64,000 nucleotides of DNA from Bacteriovorax sp. Seq25_V (GCF_000447795.1 NZ_AUNI01000011.1:62001-126000); one strand, 5' to 3'; positions 41,417 to 49,110 are shown, counted from the first letter of the stretch. Numbers and translations are program-made. The notes: generated by a model from the sequence alone, not told the origin.

Positions 41417-42523
41417 TTGAGCTTAGTTTATAAATTTGGTGGAAGTACCATACGAAGTGCATCAGCACTTCGTATGATTGCTGACATCATCGTCAATTCT
41501 CTTGATCTACGTTTTGTGGTTGTTTCAGCAACTTACAATTCAACAAATGAGCTTGAAGAAATTGCCAATGCAGCTACGAAGAGTACATGCCATAGCAAGG
41601 ATCTTATAGCTTCATTTCTTTTTAAGCACGAGTCTCTTGCCAGAGAGCTTGAAGTCCTAAACTTTTGTCAGGCCAGTTTTGAACAATTTAAACTTGAAGC
41701 GATTAATTATTGTGATCAAATCCATGAAAGCCTTGAAGTAAGTTCGGAGTTGATGGATGCCCTTTACTCTCTTGGCGAAAGATTTTCTTCGGTGATTCTC
41801 TATTCATTTCTCAAAGAAAAGCTACATCACGAAGTTGAGCATCTTGATGCGAGAAATGTCATCACTACAAACACTCGTTTTCGTGATGCAACACCATTAT
41901 TTGGTATCATTGAAAGAAATTTAACCAATCTTGATAAGACAAAGGTTTATATCACCCAAGGGTTTATTGGAAAAACTATAGACGGTAGAACGACGACTCT
42001 TGGAAGAGAGGGTTCTGATTACACTGCTTCTATTCTTGCTTGGGCCATTAAGGCAACTCGCTTAATTATCTGGAAGGATGTCGGTGGGATTTTATCATGG
42101 GACCCTAAGATTCATGATGGAGCTTACAAGCTTTCTGAAATCTCATATGATGAAGCCACTCTTTTAACTGAAGCCGGAGCTAAGGTTCTTTTTCATCGTA
42201 CGATGAACCCTCTTAAAGAGCGCTCTATCCCTCTTGAAGTTAAAGGGGTTTATGCACCAACGGAGCATGGAAGTGTGATTTCAAATAAGCCACACGGTAA
42301 AATTCTAGGTCTGGTTGAAACTAAGAAGCAAGACTATTCTCTGCTTTCTATTTGTGGGAATAAATTAATCTCAAATGCCTCAATCAATCAGTTGATCGAG
42401 ACGGAGATTAATAATCTGCATGAGTATAATGACAACTTAGCCACTTTCAAGATTAACTCGCAAAGAAGAGATTCTCTACTGGAGAAAATTGTTCAGATTG
42501 TAACTCATTCATTTGATTCGTAA
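41417..42523 (+). CDS. aspartate kinase with shortened regulatory domain
   Basis: This enzyme phosphorylates aspartate at the start of the Lys/Met/Thr pathway. The catalytic domain is complete: KFGGSTIRSA at residues 6-15, the REGSDYTAS substrate motif, WKDVGGILSWDPK and GAKVLFHRTM. The KFGGS position demands the TTG start at 41417; no ATG is usable. Only about 70 residues follow the catalytic part, enough for one incomplete ACT domain instead of two, so feedback control may be altered. It is coupled to ettA (3-nt gap). Its 3' end overlaps the convergent cpaF gene by 71 bp. Confidence 0.85.
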   Translation: MSLVYKFGGSTIRSASALRMIADIIVNSLDLRFVVVSATYNSTNELEEIANAATKSTCHSKDLIASFLFKHESLARELEVLNFCQASFEQFKLEAINYCDQIHESLEVSSELMDALYSLGERFSSVILYSFLKEKLHHEVEHLDARNVITTNTRFRDATPLFGIIERNLTNLDKTKVYITQGFIGKTIDGRTTTLGREGSDYTASILAWAIKATRLIIWKDVGGILSWDPKIHDGAYKLSEISYDEATLLTEAGAKVLFHRTMNPLKERSIPLEVKGVYAPTEHGSVISNKPHGKILGLVETKKQDYSLLSICGNKLISNASINQLIETEINNLHEYNDNLATFKINSQRRDSLLEKIVQIVTHSFDS

Positions 42524-43592
42524 TTGGGTGCATACCTTCTGCGCCCTTTACCTCGATAATCTCCTTCACTTTCTTATTTTCTAAAAAAACGACATTATCT
42601 ATATTTTTACATATAAGCTGTAGAATTTGTTCATAACTAATGGCCTGGCCTGAGTTTGAAAAAATACTAAATAGCATAGCTAGTCGTGAGAGAGTATCGT
42701 TGGCACTATTGGCGTGAATTGTTGAAAGTAGACCTGTGTGCCCTGTATTCATTGCAAGAGTGAAGGGGACAACTTCTTCGGCCCTGATTTCCCCAAGAAT
42801 AATTCTTTCCGGTGACATACGCAGTGAATACTTACAAAAATCTGTCATCGTCTTATTTTTTTCGCCAGTGGCAAGCATATTAGTGAAATTCTTATCCGGG
42901 CAAGATATTTCATGGGTATCTTCGATAACAACAACATGCTCCTGGCCCTCAATATATTTAAGGCATGACTTGAGAAAACTAGTTTTTCCCGAACCTGTTG
43001 AGCCTGCAATAATAATATTTTTCTTTTCTTTTATTAACTGCGCAACAACAGTTGCATCTTCTCCATACTGTGCTAGATCAAATATTTGAGTGGCAAGTTT
43101 CCTTAAGAATATTGTCGGTGAGTTGAACGCACTGATGCAGCTATGAGTTAGTGTGCAACGATAATTTTCGCCATTAAGTTCTAAAAGGAAAGAGCAGAAA
43201 GGATTTTGAAAATTCCAGTTTTGATTATTCTTAAGTCCCAAGACATTGAGACATGTTTCAAGGTCATCATTTTCAATGGCGAGTCCTTCAAAAATTTCCT
43301 TTCCTTTTTTACTTATAACTTCGATAGAAGTATTCCCGTGAATAATGACTTCAAAAAGATCTTCTTGATCGACAATTGAACTTAGAAAACAGTGGTCAAA
43401 GTAAATATCAAAAATATCCTTCAGTTCAGTCATTTGAGTAATCGTCTCAAGATCAAGACTGTTTTCGTAAGCAATGCGTGCGCAGATAGATTCATGAGTG
43501 AAATCAATACTTCTTTGTAGTTCTTCTTTGAAGAATCTCTTATAACTCTTAATTAAAAAATTGATTGCCTTTTGGTTTTCGCTGTTAGTCAT
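42453..43592 (-). CDS. CpaF/TadA-type secretion ATPase
   Basis: The 379-residue cytoplasmic ATPase powers Tad/Flp pilus assembly. It belongs to the VirB11/CpaF family: Walker A AGSTGSGKTSFLKS near residue 194, the Asp box VVVIEDTHEI, Walker B-like RIILGEIRAEE, and the His box TGLLSTIHANS. The N-terminal domain (1-150) is divergent from classical TadA. It begins at the secretin stop (TAATG overlap) and ends 71 bp inside the convergent aspartokinase gene. Confidence 0.88.
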   Translation of the reverse strand: MTNSENQKAINFLIKSYKRFFKEELQRSIDFTHESICARIAYENSLDLETITQMTELKDIFDIYFDHCFLSSIVDQEDLFEVIIHGNTSIEVISKKGKEIFEGLAIENDDLETCLNVLGLKNNQNWNFQNPFCSFLLELNGENYRCTLTHSCISAFNSPTIFLRKLATQIFDLAQYGEDATVVAQLIKEKKNIIIAGSTGSGKTSFLKSCLKYIEGQEHVVVIEDTHEISCPDKNFTNMLATGEKNKTMTDFCKYSLRMSPERIILGEIRAEEVVPFTLAMNTGHTGLLSTIHANSANDTLSRLAMLFSIFSNSGQAISYEQILQLICKNIDNVVFLENKKVKEIIEVKGAEGMHPITNQMNELQSEQFSPVENLFFAS

Positions 43593-44956
43593 TACAGTTC
43601 CTTTTTTACGACACGTACAATCGCAACAATTTTCTTATAAGTATTCATTGAGCTTTTTGATGAAAAGATATTTTTCAATACTGGAATCTTGCCAATTACA
43701 GGGATTGAAGATTCAATTTGATCATCAGTTTTAATATCAATTTCAAAAATTTGTATTGGTCTATCTAGTGAAATTGAGAACGCAGACTTTTGTTTATTCC
43801 CTGAGATTGATGTTACAGCATCTTCACTTCCTGATATTGGTCTTGAAAGATTTGTTTCATATTGAATTTGGAATTGATTATTTTCTTTTTTCATCAATAT
43901 ATTGATGCCAAGTCCTACGAACTTCCACTTTGTTTCACTTACAACATTACTTCCTCCTGTTCCCTGGAAAGGTATTTCACTTCCAATTTTGATATCGAGT
44001 GGAGTATCTAATTTTAAAATTGCTTTTGGAGTTGCGAGTGTTGAGAGATCGTACTGTGACTCTTTAAGTTTGATATTATTGTTACCTGCAAGTGCTGCCA
44101 GTCCTTGCGAAAATACATCTGAGAGATTGACATCAATTTGATCAAGTCCAAAGTTGATTTCTGAACCGTCGAGCTTTTCAATTTGAAATAGCTTAATATC
44201 AATTTGATAATTTTCTAGTTTCCCAAAAGTCATAGATGGATAAAATTTCAATCCGTGCTTTTCTTCCATTGTCTTGATGAATTGTTTATTTTTAAGAATT
44301 GTTTGAGTTGTAGCGCAAGTAATGATGGCCTTTGATTCTTCACAAAGAATTTCATCAAGATAGTTTTGGAAGAAATCATAGTACACAGAACTAATAATTT
44401 CTTTTCTAAGATCTTTTGTAATTTGAAGGTTATTAATAATCTCATTCTTATGATTCTTTACAATTTCAAGAGTTGAAAGGTACTGGTCTTGATTTGTAAT
44501 TGCGCCCCCAAGAATAAGCTTTGGTCCAAAAACCTCGGTTTCATTGAGGCCAATGGCGGCCAGGGAATTTTGGATCTCTAAAAGCTTTAGTTGCTGGTTC
44601 TTACTAAGGACATAAATCTTCAGGGTCTTCTTATCCTTACCAAGTAGTTTTAGTTCACTGTAGCCTTGCATGAGGCCTGTTAAGTAAAATTTGTTTGTGT
44701 TTTTGTCAAAGCGAACACTGATGATGTCTTTGTTACCAATAGCGTACTTTGAGATACCATTTGCATTAATTTCAAATACTTGGCCTTTAGAAAGGCTGAG
44801 TTGAGAGTTGAGCTCCTGTGACGCATAGGTATGGCCAAAAGAAAAAACGATGGCAAATGAGGTAAAGACTTTGACAAAACACTGAAATTTAGATAAAAAT
44901 TCTGTTCTAGTTAAAGACTTTAATTTTTTTAGTTTTATATTTAGGAGAATAATCAT
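43592..44956 (-). CDS. CpaC/RcpA-like secretin of the Tad pilus
   Basis: From ATG 44956 the product has 454 residues: an N-terminal signal (CFVKVFTSFAIVFSFGHTYA), a pilus-assembly N-domain (LSKGQVFEINANGISKYAIG), a BON-like middle, and a C-terminal secretin domain (ILKLDTPLDIKIGSEIPFQG, IQYETNLSRPISG, KIPVLKNIFSS). It would form the outer-membrane channel. No ribosome site is visible. The ATG overlaps by 2 bp the ATG of the opposite-strand basic gene (CATG). The upstream extension to 45043 lies antisense to that gene and is rejected. Confidence 0.78.
   Translation of the reverse strand: MIILLNIKLKKLKSLTRTEFLSKFQCFVKVFTSFAIVFSFGHTYASQELNSQLSLSKGQVFEINANGISKYAIGNKDIISVRFDKNTNKFYLTGLMQGYSELKLLGKDKKTLKIYVLSKNQQLKLLEIQNSLAAIGLNETEVFGPKLILGGAITNQDQYLSTLEIVKNHKNEIINNLQITKDLRKEIISSVYYDFFQNYLDEILCEESKAIITCATTQTILKNKQFIKTMEEKHGLKFYPSMTFGKLENYQIDIKLFQIEKLDGSEINFGLDQIDVNLSDVFSQGLAALAGNNNIKLKESQYDLSTLATPKAILKLDTPLDIKIGSEIPFQGTGGSNVVSETKWKFVGLGINILMKKENNQFQIQYETNLSRPISGSEDAVTSISGNKQKSAFSISLDRPIQIFEIDIKTDDQIESSIPVIGKIPVLKNIFSSKSSMNTYKKIVAIVRVVKKEL
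44871..44899 (+). promoter_or_regulatory. candidate promoter of the small basic gene, inside the secretin gene
   Basis: A consensus -35 TTGACA (44871-44876), 17-nt spacer and TAAAAA (44894-44899) on the plus strand. It lies antisense to the secretin signal-peptide codons and about 55 nt upstream of ATG 44955. Confidence 0.6.
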
Positions 44957-45080
44957 GGTTTCTAGAACTCGTGTAACTGAAAACAGACGTACAATCAGAA
45001 AAAAGAAAATGGGTGTTAAGAGAAAAGCAGCTAATAAGAACAAGGGAACAACTCCTAAGTTTAAAGTTCATCTCGATTAA
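44955..45080 (+). CDS. small highly basic protein, 41 aa
   Basis: This frame is short but well marked: promoter TTGACA-N17-TAAAAA upstream, AGGAG 8 nt before the ATG, and a terminator 28 nt after the stop. The product has 15 Lys/Arg and two acidic residues (net about +13), with no hydrophobic segment: NRRTIRKKKMGVKRKAANKN, then GTTPKF. Such composition suits a nucleic-acid or ribosome-associated protein. It points against the surrounding tad operon and its ATG shares two bases with the secretin ATG. I do not recognise a named family. Confidence 0.7.
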   Translation: MVSRTRVTENRRTIRKKKMGVKRKAANKNKGTTPKFKVHLD

Positions 45081-45108
45081 TTAATATTTTTATATTTTTC
45101 GAATTAAG

Positions 45109-45133
45109 AGGCCTTCGTAGAAAGGCCTTTTAT
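45109..45133 (+). terminator. terminator after the small basic gene
   Basis: AGGCCTT (45109-45115), 6-nt loop, AAGGCCT (45122-45128), then TTTTAT. It overlaps the stop of the convergent small secreted-protein gene by a few bases. Confidence 0.82.
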
Positions 45134-45420
45134 AGTTTAGATATAGTCTTTTGAAGAATATCTGTATTCTGTCTTACAAGATTTAAATTATCATCCTGGT
45201 CAAAGCAGATATGTAAGACCACTTCTTTATAAATATCCTCGCAGGGCTTATCGGATTGCACAGCTGTAACTAACTTGGCGGTAACTTCTTCTTTCATTTG
45301 AGAGAGAAAAAATTCTACAGATTGGCTTTTGCTTACGTAGCTAATGACGATTATCTCCCTTGCTAGGACTTGTGTTGAAAGAAGAGTCGAAAATAGTAAT
45401 GATTTAAAAACGAATTTCAT
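45130..45420 (-). CDS. small secreted protein of the tad locus, 96 aa
   Basis: From ATG 45420 (AGGAGC 6 nt upstream) the product has a signal peptide (SLLFSTLLSTQVLA) and about 73 mature residues with two cysteines (KPCEDIY and LHICFD) that could pair. Family not recognised. It overlaps the preceding CpaB-like gene by 17 bp. A small exported protein beside tad genes recalls the position of Bd0108 in the Bdellovibrio hit locus, but sequence similarity was not judged. Confidence 0.55.
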   Translation of the reverse strand: MKFVFKSLLFSTLLSTQVLAREIIVISYVSKSQSVEFFLSQMKEEVTAKLVTAVQSDKPCEDIYKEVVLHICFDQDDNLNLVRQNTDILQKTISKL

Positions 45421-45925
45421 GTGGTGCTCCTGTTGCATTTCTCTTACGTGTTAGAACTGTCATAGGGTAGGCCCTAATTAACTTATTTCTGTAGTTTAAA
45501 AACTTTGAGGCATCCTGATCTTTAACTGTGACGACGTAAACTGGAACTTCTTGATCTTCGACGTCGACGACTTCTTCTGTTAGATTTTCAATAATGACTT
45601 CCTCTGCAATCATTTCATTAGATGGACCAACTAGTTTTACTTTTGGAATTCTCCCTCCTTTAGGAATATAGCTTTGAATTGGTAGGCTAAGACTTGTCAT
45701 ACCTTTTTCAATTTCAGCTTCAACTGTCGGAGTGACTTGATTGCTACTAAGAGCTGTATAAGTCATCATATTAGTCAGGAAGATGCAAATGAGAGACTTA
45801 ATAGTAATGGTCTTCTTAAATTGCTGCTCCTTTGCTTTATTAAAGAACAAGTCATCTTCTTTTTTAGTGTCAGTTATTTTTGAGCCAGCTTTCTTTAAAA
45901 TTTTGAAATTCTTTAAGTCTTGCAC
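45404..45925 (-). CDS. CpaB/RcpC-like Tad pilus protein
   Basis: A 173-residue protein with GTG start and AAGGAC 7 nt upstream. It has a basic cytoplasmic N-terminus, one membrane segment (ITIKSLICIFLTNMMTYTAL), and a periplasmic domain where SLPIQSYIPKGGRIPKVKL and VYVVTVKDQDASKFLNYRNK resemble the second half of CpaB/RcpC, the secretin-associated subunit. The SAF domain of classical CpaB is missing, so the identification is tentative. It overlaps both neighbours (56 bp and 17 bp). Confidence 0.5.
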   Translation of the reverse strand: MQDLKNFKILKKAGSKITDTKKEDDLFFNKAKEQQFKKTITIKSLICIFLTNMMTYTALSSNQVTPTVEAEIEKGMTSLSLPIQSYIPKGGRIPKVKLVGPSNEMIAEEVIIENLTEEVVDVEDQEVPVYVVTVKDQDASKFLNYRNKLIRAYPMTVLTRKRNATGAPHEIRF

Positions 45926-46154
45926 TTTCGATGTCCTTTTGTAGGTTGATATAGTTCATGAGTAAAGTCGTTATAATTAAAGTCCAACCAAGCGCTTCAA
46001 TTTCCACAAAGCCTCGCTGTTTATTTCTTTTGAGCTGAGTGTAAAAGAGTGAGTGATGACTCCTTTGATGAGGCTGAACTCTGTTTCGATTGCGAAAGAA
46101 TCCCGGGCCATAGTCATTGGCCCGTTGGCCGTAAATACGAGATAGTTTTTCCAT
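45870..46154 (-). CDS. TadE-like prepilin with GF-type cleavage motif
   Basis: A 94-residue protein whose ATG has AGGA 5 nt upstream. After 48 basic residues comes QRG/FVEIEALGWTLIITTLLM: Gly at -1, Phe +1 and Glu +5 followed by a hydrophobic helix, the class III prepilin-peptidase signal. The mature protein would be about 46 residues with a charged tail. Its first 178 bp overlap the end of the preceding TadG-like gene in another frame. The leader is unusually long, and no better start codon is found nearer the motif. Confidence 0.6.
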   Translation of the reverse strand: MEKLSRIYGQRANDYGPGFFRNRNRVQPHQRSHHSLFYTQLKRNKQRGFVEIEALGWTLIITTLLMNYINLQKDIESARLKEFQNFKESWLKNN

Positions 46155-46606
46155 TTTTTCCTAAAAAATAGTGTGCCATCGAAATCTCTTTTCAAGAATG
46201 TTGAGGCGACAAGTTCAACTGGGGTACTTATTGCAAAATGTCCGGTATTTTTCCAGTTACAGTATTTCGATTTTGCAACATTTTTCAGATATGAAAGATG
46301 GTATACCTGCTGCGCAAACATTAGTGCTCGATGGGCCGCTACTGCAGCAGCATACACGGCCGGAATTTTGATTACGGTTTTTGTCCAATATGCTGCCTGG
46401 ACGGCGCGATTAAGGCGTGATTGGACAGTGTAGTAGCGCTCGACAAGTCTTACGGTGTCTTGAGTACATAGGTAGCCTTTGTTTCGAAATTGAAGTTTTC
46501 GATAAGCAATGAGGCTTTTGGCGATATTTGCTGTGGCGAAGGCGAGAACAAGGAGAGTGAGAAGAAATGCGACTGGAAGAATGGTACCTTTGTTATTTCT
46601 AATCAT
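45977..46606 (-). CDS. TadG/TadE-like pseudopilin-type membrane protein
   Basis: A 209-residue protein with an N-terminal RNNKGTILPVAFLLTLLVLAF segment like the membrane anchors of TadE/TadG minor pilins, but without the Glu5. The remaining periplasmic part has two cysteines (GYLCTQD, SKYCNWK) and an alanine-rich helix. It starts 1 nt after the preceding gene, so translation is probably coupled. Codon use in the alanine-rich part is more GC-rich than around it. The exact family is uncertain. Confidence 0.55.
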   Translation of the reverse strand: MIRNNKGTILPVAFLLTLLVLAFATANIAKSLIAYRKLQFRNKGYLCTQDTVRLVERYYTVQSRLNRAVQAAYWTKTVIKIPAVYAAAVAAHRALMFAQQVYHLSYLKNVAKSKYCNWKNTGHFAISTPVELVASTFLKRDFDGTLFFRKKWKNYLVFTANGPMTMARDSFAIETEFSLIKGVITHSFTLSSKEINSEALWKLKRLVGL

Positions 46607-46607
46607 T

Positions 46608-46928
46608 TCATTGTCCTTTACTCTTTGTTATTCGATTTTTAGGAACTAGTTTTTGTCGAAAGTCATATTTATATCTTGAACTTCGATAATCAATTTTGTA
46701 GTGAGCATCTTCTTGCTTGATGCTGACCTTGCGTTGAAGGAAGCCTTGATATTCGCAAGAAATAGACTTCTTTAAAGGTCTGGTTGTGGAGTTAAGTCCA
46801 CGTTGAAGCTGAAAGTAGGTGAGGTAGCTTTTTTCCTCGATACATCCATTTTCGTTGATTACTTGAATGGAGAGGAAAGAGACCACTACAAGAATTGTAA
46901 TGGCCAGTATATGAGAGAGAATTTGCAT
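46608..46928 (-). CDS. small TadE-like membrane-anchored protein, 106 aa
   Basis: The N-terminal helix (ILSHILAITILVVVSFLSIQVI) anchors a basic periplasmic domain with two cysteines (NGCIEEK and ISCEYQG). Its place after the Flp pilin and before the TadG-like gene suggests a minor pilin or pseudopilin, although a prepilin cleavage motif is not present. The ATG shares its A with the flp stop (TAATG), so it is translationally coupled. Confidence 0.5.
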   Translation of the reverse strand: MQILSHILAITILVVVSFLSIQVINENGCIEEKSYLTYFQLQRGLNSTTRPLKKSISCEYQGFLQRKVSIKQEDAHYKIDYRSSRYKYDFRQKLVPKNRITKSKGQ

Positions 46929-47098
46929 TAGATCTTGATAGATTTAGTGATTTTTTCTTTTGATTGCTTGAGGCGAGTTTCGATTGAGTCACCAAAACTC
47001 TTCATGACGCCAATGCAAAGAATACCAACGAGGCTTGTGATAATCATATACTCCATCACGCCTTGACCTTTTTGATTTCTTAAAATTTTCTTCTTCAT
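46928..47098 (-). CDS. flp: Flp-type pilin subunit (type IVb prepilin), 56 aa
   Basis: The short frame has AAGGAG 5 nt before ATG 47098. The product has a short basic leader KKKILRNQKG, then the cleavage and assembly motif G/QGVMEYMIITSLVGILCIG, with Glu5-Tyr6 as in Flp pilins, a hydrophobic helix, and a charged C-terminal helix (SIETRLKQSKEKITK). Length is typical of Flp (50-75 residues). It is the first gene of the tad-like operon. A prepilin peptidase is not in the window. Confidence 0.85.
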   Translation of the reverse strand: MKKKILRNQKGQGVMEYMIITSLVGILCIGVMKSFGDSIETRLKQSKEKITKSIKI

Positions 47099-47227
47099 AA
47101 GTTCTCCTTGTTAATGCTGGAGGGAATGTAGGTGAGGTTGGGATGAAAGTCGACGAGTTGAAACGAATTGATCAGTCTTTTTTCAAAGATGAAAATATTT
47201 CCCTTTTTGACCAGTACTTTCAACAAC

Positions 47228-47256
47228 TTGCTTGAATTTTTAGAGGAAAGTAAAAT
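47228..47256 (+). promoter_or_regulatory. candidate promoter giving a leaderless SPOR-gene mRNA
   Basis: TTGCTT (47228-47233), 17-nt spacer, TAAAAT (47251-47256), ending 6 nt before ATG 47263. Confidence 0.5.
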
Positions 47257-47262
47257 AGGTGT

Positions 47263-47982
47263 ATGAACGAGAAAAGTAATTTTTATGTATTTGAACGAAA
47301 AGAGATTTTTTTAGTAATCCTATTTGTGATTCTAGTATCGATCACATCTTTTCTATTTGGGCTGAAGATGGGCTCTGGGTATTCTTTTGAGAAGTCTGGG
47401 CACAATGAAGCTGATATGGAAATGATCTCGACACCGGCGAAGAAGATTGATTTTTCTTCGACTGAAGAAGAGAGCGTGAAGAAGATGATTGATCAGCAGA
47501 AGGCGATGCCGGAGACTAATAAAGAGGATATTAACAAGACTGTTGAAGAGTCATTAAAGAAGAAAATGATCGAAGAGTTTAACTCTGAAAATTCAAAGAA
47601 ATTCAATAATGAAGCAGAGCCAGTGAAGGTTAATGAAGTCGCTCCAGAGACTTCACCAATTGTGACTGAGGAAGTTATGGCGGAAGCACCGGCAACTGAG
47701 ACGGTACAGGAAAATGGTGTTTCCTCGAGTGATAAATTTGCAGGGAAGTATACAATTCAACTTGGTTCATATCAGACAGTTAAGGAAGCAACTGACTTTG
47801 CTGAGGGTTTTAAAGTTTTAGGTTACAATCCGATTATTAATGAAGTGCAAATACCAAATCGTGGGAATTGGTTTAGAGTGAGTCTTGGGGTTTTTGATTC
47901 GCTTGTTGACGCAAAGAATTATCTTCTAAAGAATAAGAGTCTTTTTTCAGATAGAGACTACGTTTTGATTCAGTTTGATTAA
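47263..47982 (+). CDS. SPOR-domain membrane protein
   Basis: A 239-residue bitopic protein: short cytoplasmic tail, one membrane helix (IFLVILFVILVSITSFLFG), a disordered acidic region (50-155), and a C-terminal SPOR domain (160-239: KYTIQLGSYQTVKEATDFAE, NWFRVSLGVFDSLVDAKNYL). SPOR domains bind denuded glycan strands at the division septum, so this is a division or wall-associated protein, similar in layout to FtsN/DedD. There is no strong ribosome site; the promoter suggests a leaderless mRNA. It is divergent from flp. Confidence 0.82.
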   Translation: MNEKSNFYVFERKEIFLVILFVILVSITSFLFGLKMGSGYSFEKSGHNEADMEMISTPAKKIDFSSTEEESVKKMIDQQKAMPETNKEDINKTVEESLKKKMIEEFNSENSKKFNNEAEPVKVNEVAPETSPIVTEEVMAEAPATETVQENGVSSSDKFAGKYTIQLGSYQTVKEATDFAEGFKVLGYNPIINEVQIPNRGNWFRVSLGVFDSLVDAKNYLLKNKSLFSDRDYVLIQFD

Positions 47983-48033
47983 TGACTATTTCCTAAGTCC
48001 GTGTTAATATTTTAATATTAATTCGGAGCACTA

Positions 48034-49107
48034 ATGAAAAATTCTAAAATATTTTGTTTAGTAATGGCCGGTGGTCGAGGAACTCGACTTTGGCCAGAAT
48101 CGACTGAGAAAAAGCCGAAGCAGTATCTTTCACTTGTTGGTGAGGGGACGCTTCTTGAGCAGACACTTAATCGATTTGATTCAATTATTAATCCAGAAGC
48201 GCGCTTTATTGTGACGACTGAAGATCAAAGAGAGCTGGCGCTTTCTTCATCGAATGGAAAAGTGAATCACGACGGATTGATTCTTGAGCCGGCAGGAAGA
48301 AATACGGCGCCTTGTATTCTTTTGTCGTTGGCAAGTCTTGAAGCCGCGGGGGCAACTGATGATGCAGTGGTCGCGGTGATGCCATCGGATCATGTTATTT
48401 TAGATACGCAGGGTTTTAAGAAGACTTTTCTTGAGGCCGTTGAGCTTTGTTCTTCGACTGATACGATTACGACAATTGGAATTAGGCCACACTTTCCACA
48501 TACTGGTTATGGGTATATTAGAAAAGGAAAGGCCGTTGGTGCGGGGGCTGAGGTTTTAGAGTTTAGAGAGAAACCTGATTTTGAAACAGCGAAGACTTAT
48601 CTTGCGACTGGAGAGTTTCTTTGGAATGCGGGAATGTTCATGGGAAAACTTGGAACATTCAAGAGAGAGTTTGCGAAGCACTCGCCAGATATGTTTGCTT
48701 TTTATGACAAGCTTCTTGCTGTGATTCAAGATCACGACGCGCTAGCGGCATTGTATTCCCAGATCCCTGAGGATTCAATTGACTACGCGATTATGGAAAA
48801 GTCAGACGCAATCACGACGATTCCTGCAAGCTTTGATTGGAATGATCTTGGCTCGTGGGAAGCACTTGAGGCGGTTGTTGATAAGGTTGATGGTAACACT
48901 GTTGTGAAGGCAGCATCATTCTTTGCCAAGGATTCTGTTGGAAACGTTGTGTATGCTCCAGATAAGTTTGTATCACTGATTAATGTTAATGATCTTGTTG
49001 TTGTATCAAATGAAAGGGCAGTGATGATTATGCCAAAGCATGATGCTCAACGAGTGAAAGAAGTTGTTCAGCATCTGAAAGCTGATAAACTTGATAATCT
49101 CTTATAA
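48034..49107 (+). CDS. manC: mannose-1-phosphate guanylyltransferase
   Basis: The enzyme makes GDP-mannose for cell-surface glycans. The 357-residue protein begins with the nucleotidyltransferase motif VMAGGRGTRLWPES and has LEPAGRNTAPC, AVMPSDHVI, FREKPDFETA and ASFDWNDLGSWEAL, all typical of ManC. The C-terminal isomerase cupin of bifunctional AlgA-type enzymes is absent. GGAG lies upstream of ATG 48034. A terminator follows. Confidence 0.93.
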   Translation: MKNSKIFCLVMAGGRGTRLWPESTEKKPKQYLSLVGEGTLLEQTLNRFDSIINPEARFIVTTEDQRELALSSSNGKVNHDGLILEPAGRNTAPCILLSLASLEAAGATDDAVVAVMPSDHVILDTQGFKKTFLEAVELCSSTDTITTIGIRPHFPHTGYGYIRKGKAVGAGAEVLEFREKPDFETAKTYLATGEFLWNAGMFMGKLGTFKREFAKHSPDMFAFYDKLLAVIQDHDALAALYSQIPEDSIDYAIMEKSDAITTIPASFDWNDLGSWEALEAVVDKVDGNTVVKAASFFAKDSVGNVVYAPDKFVSLINVNDLVVVSNERAVMIMPKHDAQRVKEVVQHLKADKLDNLL

Positions 49108-49110
49108 TTG

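Noticed and set aside
41417-42523. Aspartokinase as a pseudogene because of the short regulatory part
   Set aside because: The catalytic motifs are complete and the frame is intact; shortening of the ACT region does not prove loss of function.
44957-45043. Upstream extension of the secretin reading frame
   Set aside because: It lies antisense to the small basic gene, has no ribosome site, and adds a second hydrophobic segment before the true signal.
46171-46433. Two plus-strand frames inside the TadG-like gene
   Set aside because: Antisense shadows without ribosome sites or recognisable motifs.
46792-46995. Minus-strand 67-aa frame overlapping flp and the TadE-like gene
   Set aside because: Out of frame with both genes, which have clear ribosome signals and pilin features.
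48004-48021. 18-bp AT-only palindrome before manC
   Set aside because: Made only of A and T in an AT-rich gap, so chance is likely; no other support for an operator.
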